Positions 46,328-56,078 of a stretch of 64,000 bases of DNA are shown one piece after another (within the stretch, counting starts at the first letter, position 1; the number at the start of each line of letters is the position of its first letter). The notes under the pieces were generated by a model, which saw only the letters and a list, made by a program, of their open reading frames with translations, ran no database searches and was not told where the DNA came from. Made by a program: the position numbers and the translations under genes. This DNA comes from Azolla caroliniana (Eukaryota; Polypodiophyta): contig JBHGNT010000001.1 of the NCBI GenBank assembly GCA_043228905.1, positions 23,002,001 to 23,066,000 on the forward strand, in the 5' to 3' direction.

Positions 46328-46779
46328 TGTCATGATATGGCAAGACTCGAACCCATGACCTTATGTTATATGGGTCGAGCTCTTGACGATTATACCATCT
46401 ATTGTAATACGTAGGATATTATTTTCATTTAAGTTTTATTATAGGAAATTAATGTATATTCCAGATTTCTCTAGAACATTCTAGAAGCTTCAGGACTCCT
46501 CTTGAGAACACTATAAAAGGAGGCACAAGGCATTATGTTGAACCAAATTGGTTCAACGCCAGTCTTAAGCCTCATAGCCATCTTGTACTTACTCTTCCTA
46601 TAATATATCATCTGTTATAATCATCTCTCTCTCTCTCGTCCTCACTCACTCTCTCTCTCTCTCTCTCCTCTTCTCTCTCCTCTCTCTCGGGAGTCTTACG
46701 CAGTCCCGTCTTCTTAGTACTAATAGTACTTCCCTTCTCCAGTACTAATTCTCTCTCAGTTTTAGTACTATTCCTGACA
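46328..46779 (+). repeat. 3' LTR of element D
   Basis: 452 bp, TGTCATGATATGG...CCTGACA, with TATAAAAGG near 46513. Its CT-rich tract near 46624-46690 is longer than in the 5' copy. Confidence 0.88.
46336..46400 (-). promoter_or_regulatory. tRNA-like stretch in D LTR
   Basis: On the minus strand TGGTATAATCGTCAAGAGC (A-box/D-arm-like, ending at 46379) is followed by GGGTTCGAGTCTTGCC (B-box/T-arm-like, 46344-46354). The 5' LTR copy is degraded at the B-box. Confidence 0.5.
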
Positions 46780-47300
46780 ATAGCTAATTAGCTAAGTGGT
46801 AGCTAATTAGCTATGACCATAGTTTAGTACAATAGCTAATTAGCTACCACTTAGCTAATTAGCTACTACTATAGTTTAGTACAATAGTTAATTAGCAAAG
46901 TGGTAGCTAATTAGCTACTACCATACTTTAGCTGAGTAGCTAATTAGCTAAGTGGTAGCTAATTAGCTTAGTATAATAGCTAATTAGTTAAGTGGTAGCT
47001 AATTAGCTACTACCATACTTTAGTTATAGTGGCTAATTAGCTACTACCATACTTTAGGTGAGTCGCTAATTAGCTAACTGGTAGCTAATTAGCTACTACC
47101 ATACTTTAATTGAGTAGCTAATTAGCTAAGTGGTAGCTAATTAGCTACTACCATAGTTTAGTACAATAGCTATTCTAGTTGGGGATTAGCAATTCTGGTT
47201 GCTAATTAGCTATAGTCATAAGCAACTAATTAGCTATTGTGGTAGCTAAATAGCTATGAATAGTAGCTAATTAGCTATTTGGGTATGGTCATATTCGGAG
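46780..47300. repeat. Long TAGCTAATTAGCTA palindromic array
   Basis: Many copies of the palindrome TAGCTAATTAGCTA alternate with AGTGG and CTACCATACTTTAGTACAA spacers. The core TAATTA is also the homeodomain-type site. It is interrupted by element D upstream. Confidence 0.88.
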
Positions 47301-47316
47301 GTAGCTAATAAGCGAA

Positions 47317-48128
47317 CTAACTAAGCTCAAAAGTCAAAACAAATGTTGAGATAAATGTAAATACGTGAGGTACATCAAGAAGATGAATGGGATGCTCCTC
47401 GTATTGATTCCTTCCAACACGTTTCCTGCATAAATCATTCTTATTGGGTGAAACCCTATTCTCATTAGTCCAAAATATTGTGATTTTATCCTTGATTTCT
47501 GATGTTATGGGTGTCATTGGCTTAGATCTTGTTGTTAGCTTTAGCAGACTAGTTCCTTCACCTGAGGAAACTATCCAGTTCAATGTATTGTAAAAACTTT
47601 TTTTACTAACACCAATTATCTTAGATAGTACACTGATGTCAATATCATCAACATAAGTATTAAGTAACATCATTAGACTAGACCTTTTTAAGACAAGATC
47701 ATCTTCTGACATGCTCATGGATACGAAACTATTACAAAGATTATTTACTAGTACAGATGTTATGTTTGCATTAAGACCATCACAATCAACTAACTCCTTT
47801 ATCGATGGATCATTTAATATTCCATAAAGTACTACCTTCTTGTCTTCATTGCTGATGTGCTTGGTTTGAACATTGAAATAGTCTACAACCTTTCTCTCTA
47901 TGATAGTAGTCTCATTACTTCCATTCTCAATAATATTTAGTATTATATTACAACCAATACTATCTTTACCTTTAGTAAGGCTTTTGTATCCTTCAACAAT
48001 TGACGATGTTTTTTTTTTTTTTTTTTTTCTGCCCAATACTTTCGTATCGCTTGTTGTGTCTTGATAGCGTCATCCCTATCCTGATGATCATTGAGGGGTA
48101 ATTCTAAACACCCTCCTTCCCCTTCCAT
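47317..48128 (-). pseudogene. Unidentified transposase-like protein remnant
   Basis: A 239-codon frame (47317-48036) is preceded by an overlapping frame (47943-48128) that joins it through a run of about 19 A residues on the minus strand, suggesting a slippage frameshift. Joined, it is about 270 codons: acidic start (MEGEGGCLELPLNDHQ), AIRKYWAEKKK, a Lys run, helical region, a likely helix-turn-helix (VLSKIIGVSKKSFYNTLNW), then FWTNENRVSPNKNDLCRKRV and EEHPIHLLDV before decay. I do not recognise the family with confidence. Its place inside segment T and the HTH suggest a DNA-transposon protein. Confidence 0.4.
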
Positions 48129-48289
48129 TTGGCTTGATGGGTTTAAACCCTAATTTTCCCCCAAAAAGGACACGTATTAAAGATGGCTATGGGAAACAAT
48201 AATACACAAAAATATTTCGCAATACACAAGATTATACATAACAATACACAAGATAATCAATAGACAGAATAACTTTTCAAATCCAAGAC

Positions 48290-49250
48290 TGAACAGTGGT
48301 GGTAATCCAAGGCCGAATAGTGGCGGCAACTGAGTGTAGAATGGTGGCAGTGGAGGAGTGACGACAATTGAGAGTAGAATGACAATAGTGGAGAAGGAGT
48401 GAACTCCTTCGGATCGAAAAGTGGCAGCAATACGTGACCGAACAGTAGTGGCAACTGAGTGTAGAATGATGGCAATGCCTGAGTGAACTCTGTCAAATCG
48501 AAAAGTGGCAGCAATCCAGGACCGAACAGTAGCGGCAACTGAATGTAGAATGATGGCAATGGAGGAGTGAACCGAGTCAGATCGAAAAGTGACAGATGAT
48601 GCTTGGAACACACAATGACAACAATTGAGAGTACAATGGCGGTAGTGGAGGAGTGAACTCCCTTAGATCGAAAAGTGGCAGCAATACACGACCAAACAGT
48701 AGCAACAACTAAGTGTAGAATGATGGCAATGGATGAGTGAACTCTGTCAAATCGAAAAGTGGCAGCAATCCAGGACCGAATAGTAGCGGCAATTGAGTGT
48801 AGAATGATGGCAATGGAGGAGTGAACTCCTTCAGATCAAACAGTGGCAGATGATGCTTGGAATACACAGTGACGACAACTGAGAGTAGAATGGCGGAAAT
48901 GGAGAAGGAGTTAACTCCGTCGGATTGAAAAGTGGCAGCAATATACGACCTTCACAGTAGCGGCAACTGAGTGTAGAATGGTGATAATGGAGGAGTGAAC
49001 TTGGCAGATGATGCTTGGACTGAACAATGGTGGCAACTAAGTGTAGAATGGCGGCAATGGAGGAGTGAACTCTGTCAGATCGAACAGTGGCAAATGATAC
49101 TTGGAACACACAATGGTGGCAACTGAGTGTAGAATGGCGGCAATGAAGGAGTGAACTCCGTCAGATCGAACAGTGGTAGATGATAGTTGGAACACAGTGC
49201 CGGTAACTGAGTGTAGAATGGCGGCAATGGAGGAATGGACTGATTAGGGT
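48290..49250. repeat. Minisatellite of about 83 bp, roughly eleven copies
   Basis: GAGTGAACTC-type words recur at about 48400, 48483, 48566, 48653, 48736, 48819, 48908, 48993, 49065 and 49150. Units contain GTGGCAGCAAT, GGCAACTGAGTGTAGAATG and GGCAATGGAGGAGTGAA. Copies are diverged. Confidence 0.85.
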
Positions 49251-49530
49251 TTAGCAACAGTGGTAGTAATCTAAGCCAGAATACTCAACTAGAGATGGCC
49301 CACGTGATGTGACAAAGGGTCATGCATAATGGACCTAGGAATTCGGTATATAATTTATGGTGCACATACAATTTATGTTGCACATTTATATAATTAAAAC
49401 TCTCTACTATTTTCAATGGTAGCTTTTTGCATAGCTAATTTATCAATGGTAGCTTTTTGCAAAAATGACTATTTATCAATGATAGCTTTTTGCATAGCTA
49501 ATTAGCTATGCCACTCGCATGCTTTCACCC
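49251..49530. other. Right end of segment T
   Basis: AT-rich, with three copies of TCAATGGTAGCTTTTTGCA or close variants (49418-49500) and a final CATAGCTAATTAGCTATG palindrome. No gene is seen. Confidence 0.5.
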
Positions 49531-50083
49531 CCCTAGATTCTTTCCCTAAGCTATAGCTATTTCTTTCATGGTTTGGTCGTATGGTGAGGAATTGAACCTA
49601 CCTCGTCCCATCTTGACTTCGTATCCGCACATATGCCGAACCATTATCAAGTACCTTTGTCTCCATCCGGGATGCTGTAATGTAAGGCTCGCCAAGGATG
49701 ACAGGATGTGATGCCGATTCCTGCACAAAAAAGTGTTGATCATGCTCAACGTCGCCAATAGTTACCTTAATGTTAGGACAAGCCCCATGAAGCTCTTCAG
49801 TCACCCTGGTTGCCGCGCATATCTTCCACCCATGCCTAGTATTAATGGGTCAACGACCTTTCTGATAGAATTCAAGAGACATGAGGTAGATCTCCGAGCC
49901 ATGATCAATGAGCGCCACCACCGGATCTTTCAAGTCTCCCATCCGCATCGGTGTCTCGGTAGTGGCCCTAGCCCAATGTGGCCTTGCGAAATGGCTATCC
50001 ACAAATTCTTGTTCAATTTCGAGACCTTCCGTTGTAATAGCGCTCGTATTTCTCGGTCTGGTTCCTTCTTCAGTTGTCGTCAG
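49531..50083 (-). pseudogene. Element E aspartic protease, second copy
   Basis: Minus-strand frames 49598-49804 and 49546-49758 match 25558-26117, with EELHGACPNIKVTIGDVEHD and HPVILGEPYITASRMETK. A one-base change in a T run shifts the end of the frame. It connects to gag on the 5' side. Confidence 0.77.
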
Positions 50084-50125
50084 AGTCTTCTTTTTTATTA
50101 AGTCAACGATGACATCATGAAATTC

Positions 50126-50820
50126 TTACTTTGCAATTCCTAAGATCTCCCATAGTGTGAACTGAATTCGGCTATCCAGGATCCTTTCTTCCATCACAAG
50201 CTTAAGGTCAGTGGATTGCTCTATCTCCGAGCGTTGTTTGAATGCCGATCCAATTCTTTCCTTCCGTCTTTTGGTTATCATTTGGGGCGGTGATGATTCC
50301 TCCCTTCTTCGAAAAACTTCTCTTGTGTCATGTTTCTTTGAAGAGCCTGATTGGTCATCTGGCCTTTTTCGTTTCTCTTCAACTAGGACGTCGTAGTTTT
50401 GACACATGGCCTCGACGAAGCTAGACTTCTCCTCCATAGGGTCCTCCCATCCCGTCATTGCTTGGACTCTTCGTTCTTCTTTGGTCATCTCGTTCATGCA
50501 AAGCTTCCCTTTTCCAACTTGATTCAATATGATTGGCCAAAATTCTCCTGCTTGAGATTATTGGGCTCTCATCTCGTGTCCAGCTCGAATTCCGATAGAT
50601 GAGGAATAGTAAACACAATTCACTTTGTTTTCTTCCATTTCCTCCATCAACTTCTCTACTGGCAAAGCATTCGTTGGCATCCACGATCCTATCGATGGCA
50701 ACATCAACGCATGTGACATTGTCTCTCTCTTGAAGCATTTGGTTCATCATCATCGCCATTGCTTGTGCTAGACTATCATTAGAGTCTCTAGCACTTAAAG
50801 TTCCCGCCTTCCTCTATTGC
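50126..50820 (-). pseudogene. Element E gag, shortened
   Basis: Frames 50421-50759 (MMNQMLQERDNVTCVDVAID) and 50126-50527 (ERRVQAMTGWEDPMEE, then SEIEQSTDLKLVMEERILDS) correspond to the start and the end of C gag. The middle, including the zinc knuckle, is missing. Confidence 0.7.
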
Positions 50821-50824
50821 CGTT

Positions 50825-50843
50825 CTTCACGTCGAGTTCACCA
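50825..50843 (-). other. Candidate primer-binding site of element E
   Basis: TGGTGAACTCGACGTGAAG on the minus strand, 6 nt inside the 5' LTR, matches the sites in A and C except for one base near the middle. Confidence 0.5.
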
Positions 50844-50849
50844 AATCTA

Positions 50850-51005
50850 TATCGCAGAAATCCACGCCTGCGGGTCGGTCGAACGGAACTACCGGGGTCT
50901 TTGACCAAGGAGGATGAATCGGGTGACTTGTGCTCGTAAGGAATCGACCGTCGTTTAGGTTTACAATCGGGTCGTTCTTGTTTTCGAAGATGCTTGTGTG
51001 GGTTG

Positions 51006-51046
<41 letters not shown>

Positions 51047-51879
51047 TATTGAGAAAATATTTACTGCACCACAAAGATGTCGTGAAGCACGTCATGCATG
51101 TGCGTGTTACGCGTGTTATACGTGCGCAGACAAGCACCGGCCTTTATCTGCAAGTGGTGATGGAGGATCGAAAGGATCGTTCAAGATAGTGAAGCGGAGC
51201 CGTCAGTGTTCTGGACCGGAAGGACTAGCGCAAGCGAGAAAGTATTAACGATAGATTGGTAGATAGATAGATAAGGACGAGAATTCCGATTCCCGGTTTG
51301 AACCTTTGACTTCAAAATTGAGGGAGAAAACACAATGCCAATGAGATAACTAAGATTTATTATTATTGTTATGGATTCTATACATTGCTTGATTTCCTTT
51401 CCCTTCTTTTCCTTCTTATATAGATTCCCCCATGCATATGATGCATGGAGGGTGTAAGACATGCATACAATGCATGAAATGCATGTGATGCATGATTGCC
51501 ATTTGGCGCTCATGCATCACATGTGATGCATGATGACCATGTCTCTCATTCAAGTTCTCATGTACGACCTGTTACATGTGAAAAGTACAATGAAGAAATA
51601 AACCTTAAAGAAAACAACCTAGCCTAATGGTATGTCAATTGCCTCCTATCCTCGATGTGTAAGGTTCAAAACCTTACTTGCACCTCATTGTATACCACTA
51701 GGCCCTAGGCTTATTTTTATATCTTGTGTAATGAACACGTAAACACGCATCACACGTGCACATTAACGTGCTAACATACATGTGTAACCATCACTCCTTT
51801 CATACGTATGCACATTGCACCTTCTCGATTTTCCTCGTTCCACGCGATTTTCATACTGTTGCCGAAAATCTTCACGAAA
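50850..51879 (-). repeat. 5' LTR of element E
   Basis: About 1030 bp, paired with 10353-11351. Its ends have drifted (TATCGCAG for TGTCGCGG; TTCACGAAA for TTCACGACA). It holds RY words at 51431-51532, a (GA)n run at 51009-51042 and the tRNA-like module. Confidence 0.8.
51614..51682 (+). promoter_or_regulatory. tRNA-like module in E 5' LTR
   Basis: TAGCCTAATGG at 51620-51630 and GGTTCAAAACC at 51663-51673. GTAAGG and CCTTAC flank the loop as a perfect 6-bp T-arm-like stem. Confidence 0.58.
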
Positions 51880-54289
51880 TCGTAAGACACACCTAAAGGA
51901 AAGAATGCAAAACAATGATTAGATCACAATATACAATGCTCAAAGTTTTAATATTAGAGTGTTTGGATTCAAACGATAATAACTTGTTCATGTTCACAAT
52001 TGGAAAGATCGCGCACAAGTGGAAGGATAAGGGATATTCTGTTTGATTTTGGGGCATTTTTTGTCATTTCACAAAACACCTTGATACTAGTATCACATGT
52101 TCTCAAAAACTTGATGAAAAAGTTGAAAATTTCACCATTTGGTAAAATTGAAAAATGTCAAAATTTGGTCAAATACAAAAAATAACAGTGTATATGACAA
52201 CTAATAAGTTTTTAGATCTTAAAGATTTCAAAAGCAGAATATTTCAAAACAATAAACTTTTTTATATCATTCGATAAAATATTGTCTAAATTTGTTACAT
52301 ATTGTTGGACAAAAAATACATTCAATAGTTATTTGCAACACTATGATCATTCCTTTCATGAGAATCATTACTATAGCTAATATACAATTCTGAGTCTTCC
52401 TACTCATTTTCAAATGTACCAATCAAATCATTGTCTTCACCAAATGGTGTCTCCAAATTGTCGGCACTAAATCTTGTTCGCCTTCAATTTCAGACATATT
52501 CTAGACTTGGTAATATCATTTTTATTATGTCTATTGTTGTCTTCCTTAAACGTTGAACTTTTGTCAATGTAAAGTCATATACAATGATATTCACCTCACT
52601 AATGTCAATGATAGATGTATTACAAAGGTTTAATGCATTACCACATCCAAAACTTTACAAATCCAAAATTGGTGCTTTAGGTCATGACCATCTACATGTG
52701 TAGCTATTAATATCCTCACCTTGAGTTCTTCCAAGTTTCCTTGTCACCTGAGTTATGCTCATGTTTTCATCCTTGGTTTCACATAAATGTTTATCTATTG
52801 TGGATGACCAAACTATGAAGATCAACATTAAGTACTTGAAGTGGTGATTGAGAACCACAATAATATTTTATAGACCATGTAAACGGTATTTGCAAGGTTC
52901 AATTACTATCAACACAATTATTAATGGTTTTTTGTTGATCAATGAAGAACATGTTCACCATAAGGTATCTTATTGTGTAACATACTGAATTATTCCATTA
53001 TCGATATGCTTCTTTTTCTCTTGTAAAAACAGAGATGTTAGTACAATTCGAGTTCATGTTTAAAAAAGCTCTTTATTTGAACAATGTTTTTTCATCACTT
53101 CAAGCTCAAAAAAAAAAAAAAAAAACAGAGTTGTCAACACGAACTCGAGTTCTTGTTGAAAACTTAGCTTTTCAACACAAACTCGAAACAATGTATCGCG
53201 TTGATGTAAAAAAATTGAGTTTTCAACATGAACTCAATACATTGTCTCGAATTGTACTACAAAGTCTCTGTTTTACTATTAAAATTATTGAGTTGCTGAA
53301 TAAATTGTATATTTTCAAAAATAATCTTTATTTTTGTAATGAATTTCTATTTTTTTCCAAGATTTTCCATTAGACAAAAATAATCTTGATGAGAGTGTTT
53401 TTATTGCGCAATTTAGTGTTTGTTTCGCATATTATTTAACAAAAATTCATTATTTTTTGCGATTTTCACATCTACTTGTCTCTTTTTGGCATTTAGAGCC
53501 CTTTTCTAGTGTTAATCTGTCTTTGAACATATAAGTTGTTAGAAATTACTTATTGGTTCATATAATTGAGTTTCTCTACATTTTTGGATCTTGTGCTTGC
53601 AAGAGAAAATTAGGATGAGTGTTCGGTGAAGAAAATTCGTTTGAATAATTGAGGCTCGCCTTTAGAATCTACTCAACGAGAAGTTAAAGTTATTCTTGAT
53701 TTTCCTACATCATTTCTTGCACATCTTGAAAGAGCGCGGAAAGAAAGGGAGTATTGCTTAGTGAAGGCATATTGTGTAGAAGATGGTGGCCCTTTTAAGA
53801 AATTTCGCCACAAAAAGTATATCACTCAGGATTTATACTATAATGTCTATCGTGGTGATGTGGCTGAGATGATACTCATATTGCCAACAAAGAAATACAT
53901 ATTATTGATTGTTGACATACCATAAGGATTTTGTATGGTTGGATCAACATAAGATGATGAACCATTTATTTTCAATGAACACATTGAGAAGATGGTGAAA
54001 GAGTTTGCATAGACAATATCCTTATGGAGAATTGTCATATTCCATAGCATGGACCAAGGATACTCTATAACACAAGCCTTTAGATCTCATTGCCATGGGA
54101 TAGAAAACCTTGCTTAGTAAGGAATATTTATCTTACATGGCGAGTTTTAATTTTCCCATCAATACATTCTACTTAATATTGATATTTGCCATTTGAAATG
54201 TTCTCCAATGAAGGAGATTGGATACTAGATTTGTTATTTGGCTTGGGTAAATGATTATAACTTTGTTTGCTATGATTTTTAGGAGTTAG
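51880..54289. other. AT-rich decayed DNA between element E and copia G
   Basis: No recognisable gene or transposon end. Notable are an A run near 53108-53125, nearby repeats of AACTCGAGTT/GTTGAAAAC-like words (53045-53250), and one open stretch listed separately. Confidence 0.5.
53653..53925 (+). pseudogene. Unidentified open stretch, no start codon
   Basis: A 90-codon frame between stops with ordinary protein composition (ILDFPTSFLAHLERARKERE, then GDVAEMILILPTKKYILLIV). It continues beyond the stop at 53923 as a plausible reading with further stops (PFIFNEHIEKMVKEFA). It looks like a decayed gene fragment. I do not recognise it. Confidence 0.25.
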
Positions 54290-54448
54290 TGTCAGTCGCT
54301 CGTATGAGCATTGAAGTACTTGTCAGTACTTCTGTCGGTCCTTTTTAAGGACTTGTATAAAAGTGCTCACTGAGCACATTGTATGTACAAAGTGTTATTT
54401 TTTGAAATTGAGTTTATGTTTTGCTCACTTTGTCTCTCTCGTGTATTC
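54290..54448 (+). repeat. Element G 5' LTR, left part
   Basis: TATAAAA at 54356-54362 is followed immediately by the palindrome GTGCTCACTGAGCAC (54363-54377). The start point is inferred by comparison with F. It breaks at TATTC, the F target site. Confidence 0.6.
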
Positions 54449-54902
54449 TAAAAAAGATTATGTGCGGAAGCAATAGAAAACCAAACACACAGAAAATACG
54501 CAAGTTTAATGGAGAGCTTGAGTATACACAATACGCGGGAGAGACAGAGAGAGAACACACAAGAAGTTCAATTCAAAAAAATACCAACTCTCTGTGTACA
54601 TACACCGTGCTCAGTGAGCACCTTTTATACAAGCCATGACAATAGGGCTGACACAAGTACTAACAGTACTTGACTGCTCATAAGTGAGCCTCAACACTCT
54701 CCCAAAATTATTCCTTTACGAGGAATATCTCTCTAACGGCCTTTCGGTTTACGCACCGATACGGCCTCTCGTTACACAACGGTTTGTGTACCGGTTTACG
54801 CATCCGTATTATGCACAGGTCCGGCCTAATCGATCGGTCCCAACCGATCCAGTTCTCGGCTTGCATAGCCGATCCGGCCAATGTTGAGCTTGTATCTCAA
54901 CA
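54449..54902 (-). repeat. 3' LTR of element F
   Basis: Starts TGTTGAGATACAAGCTC on the minus strand. TATAAAA (minus, 54623-54629) is followed by palindrome GTGCTCACTGAGCAC (54607-54621). The outer end has mutated from CA to TA. Confidence 0.92.
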
Positions 54903-54914
54903 GTCCCCCTCAAG
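54903..54914 (-). other. Polypurine tract of element F
   Basis: TTGAGGGGGAC on the minus strand adjoins the 3' LTR. Confidence 0.8.
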
Positions 54915-55393
54915 CTCAACTTGAGGTTCCATCCGCTCTTCCGGATCTATGCTCCGGTTCCTTCTAGCTTCACGCCTTGCTCGTGCTCCTCGACCTGTTC
55001 GATTACGCGCGCCTTGACCCTTCCGGTCGGCTTGTCTGCTCACACGACCCTTCTTAGCTTCCTTGTTGTTGCGATGTTGGCGCCTCTTTTGCTGCCTTTT
55101 GTACTGCTTGACCCTTGGTTGATTCAGCGTATCTGAATCAAACATCCGAACTGACTCGGCTTCCTCCGATCGGTTTTTGCTCTTGTCTGAGTTGGCTGTC
55201 TCCAACTCGTCGTTGGTCTTCTCGCCCTTGGTTGGCTTCGGCTCTTTCTTTCGACTGCTCCCCTTATGTCTGCTTCTGGAATCTTCCGGAGGTCCGCCCT
55301 CAGCTTCTTTAGCCGATCCGACATCGAATTCGTCATCCGACTTGGCGTCGCGGTCTTCGTCTTCCGGAACTTCTCTCCCTCTTCAATGGTCAT
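54915..55393 (-). other. Arg/Lys-rich coding-like region after F RNase H
   Basis: Two overlapping minus-strand frames (55124-55393, 89 codons, and 54897-55205, 102 codons) lie between the RNase H stop and the polypurine tract. They encode very basic sequence, for example QYKRQQKRRQHRNNKEAKK and RTGRGARARREARRNRS. Copia elements usually end close to RNase H, so this could be an extra small ORF or composition-driven noise. Confidence 0.35.
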
Positions 55394-56078
55394 TCAGGAC
55401 GTCTCTCCCCCTCAAGTTCGGCACATCGAGGTGACGCAACCCAAGCGTACCCGAGAATTGCCGCAACTTGTCCAAACCAAGAGGCTTGGTGAAAATGTCG
55501 GCGGTCTGCCGATCTGTCGGAGAATACTGAAGTTCGACTTCACCGGAGAGAACACGCTCATGGATGAAATGGTAGTGCACTTCAATGTGCTTAGTCCGGG
55601 CGTGGAACACAGGGTTCTTTGTGAGCTGGATGCTGCTGAGGTTGTCACAGGAGATTATCATTGGATCGGGTACCTCCACCTACAGATCCTTAAGTAGCCG
55701 CTTCAACCATATGGCTTCGCATGTCGCGACAGCCGCTCCTCTATACTCGGCTTCGGTGCTCGACAGTGCAACTATCGGCTGCTTCTTGCTACTCCACGCG
55801 ATCGCAACACTCCCGAGAGAGAACGCAAAACCGGACGTGGATCAGTGATCGACGACGTTTCCGGCCCAATCAACATTGGTGTAACCGACCAACTTCGAGG
55901 CAGTATCGGCCCGATATAGTAGCCCCCGGTCCTTAGTGCCGCTTACATACCGTAGTATGCGTTGCGCACACTGAAGGTGCTCCTCAGTAGGTCATGCCAT
56001 GAATTGACTAATCACCCTGACCTGGTAGCTGAGATCTGGTCGAGCGATGGTCAAGTATATAAGGCTTCCGACGATCTG
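55383..56078 (-). pseudogene. Element F RNase H
   Basis: After a stop at the RT end the frame reads QIVGSLIYLTIARPDLSY, then LRYVSGTKDRGL, WSSKKQ and [11 protein letters not shown], and in 55383-55679 ARTKHIEVHYHFIHERV and TADIFTKPLGLDKLRQF. These are the standard copia RNase H blocks. Stops near 55690 and 55845 break it. Confidence 0.88.

Larger units (their letters stand above)
26877..46779 (+). mobile_element. Element D: Ty3/gypsy chromovirus, split by element A
   Basis: LTRs at 26877-27314 and 46328-46779 begin TGTCATGATATG. The 3' copy ends CCTGACA and the 5' copy has mutated to CCTGATA. Flanks are ATAGT (26872-26876) and ATAGC (46780-46784). Internal order is gag, zinc knuckle, protease, RT, RNase H, integrase and chromodomain. 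Element A sits in the integrase (30988-45167) and a telomere-repeat block sits at 45625-45676. Many stops make it inactive. Confidence 0.9.
26118..49530. mobile_element. Segment T: palindrome-rich, DNA-transposon-like insertion in E
   Basis: Removing the hAT MITE and element D leaves about 3 kb. It consists of palindromic TAGCTAATTAGCTA arrays at the left (26135-26204, 26753-26876) and middle (46780-47300), an HTH-like coding remnant (47317-48128), an 83-bp minisatellite (48290-49250) and a right end with TAGCTTTTTGCATAGCTAAT repeats (49420-49510). It interrupts E between two copies of a 560-bp protease segment. I cannot define terminal inverted repeats or a short TSD, so the class is uncertain. 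Confidence 0.4.
10353..51879 (-). mobile_element. Element E: Ty3/gypsy LTR retrotransposon, split by nested insertions
   Basis: E reads right to left: 5' LTR 50850-51879, PBS candidate 50825-50843, gag 50126-50820, protease 49531-50083, then the T insertion, a duplicate protease segment 25558-26117, RT 23630-24418, RNase H split by N, integrase 11501-12848, and 3' LTR 10353-11351. The order matches an intact gypsy element once the insertions are removed. TCGT flanks both ends (10349-10352 and 51880-51883), which would be a 4-bp target duplication. However, TCGTAAGAC also occurs just inside the 3' LTR, so the LTR edge could lie 10 bp further out and the TSD would then fail. The coding parts have many stops and frameshifts. 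Confidence 0.75.

Noticed and set aside
48290-49250. Minus-strand frames with Pro/Leu/Phe repeats
   Set aside because: They are translations of the 83-bp minisatellite and start and stop with it; no independent sign of coding.
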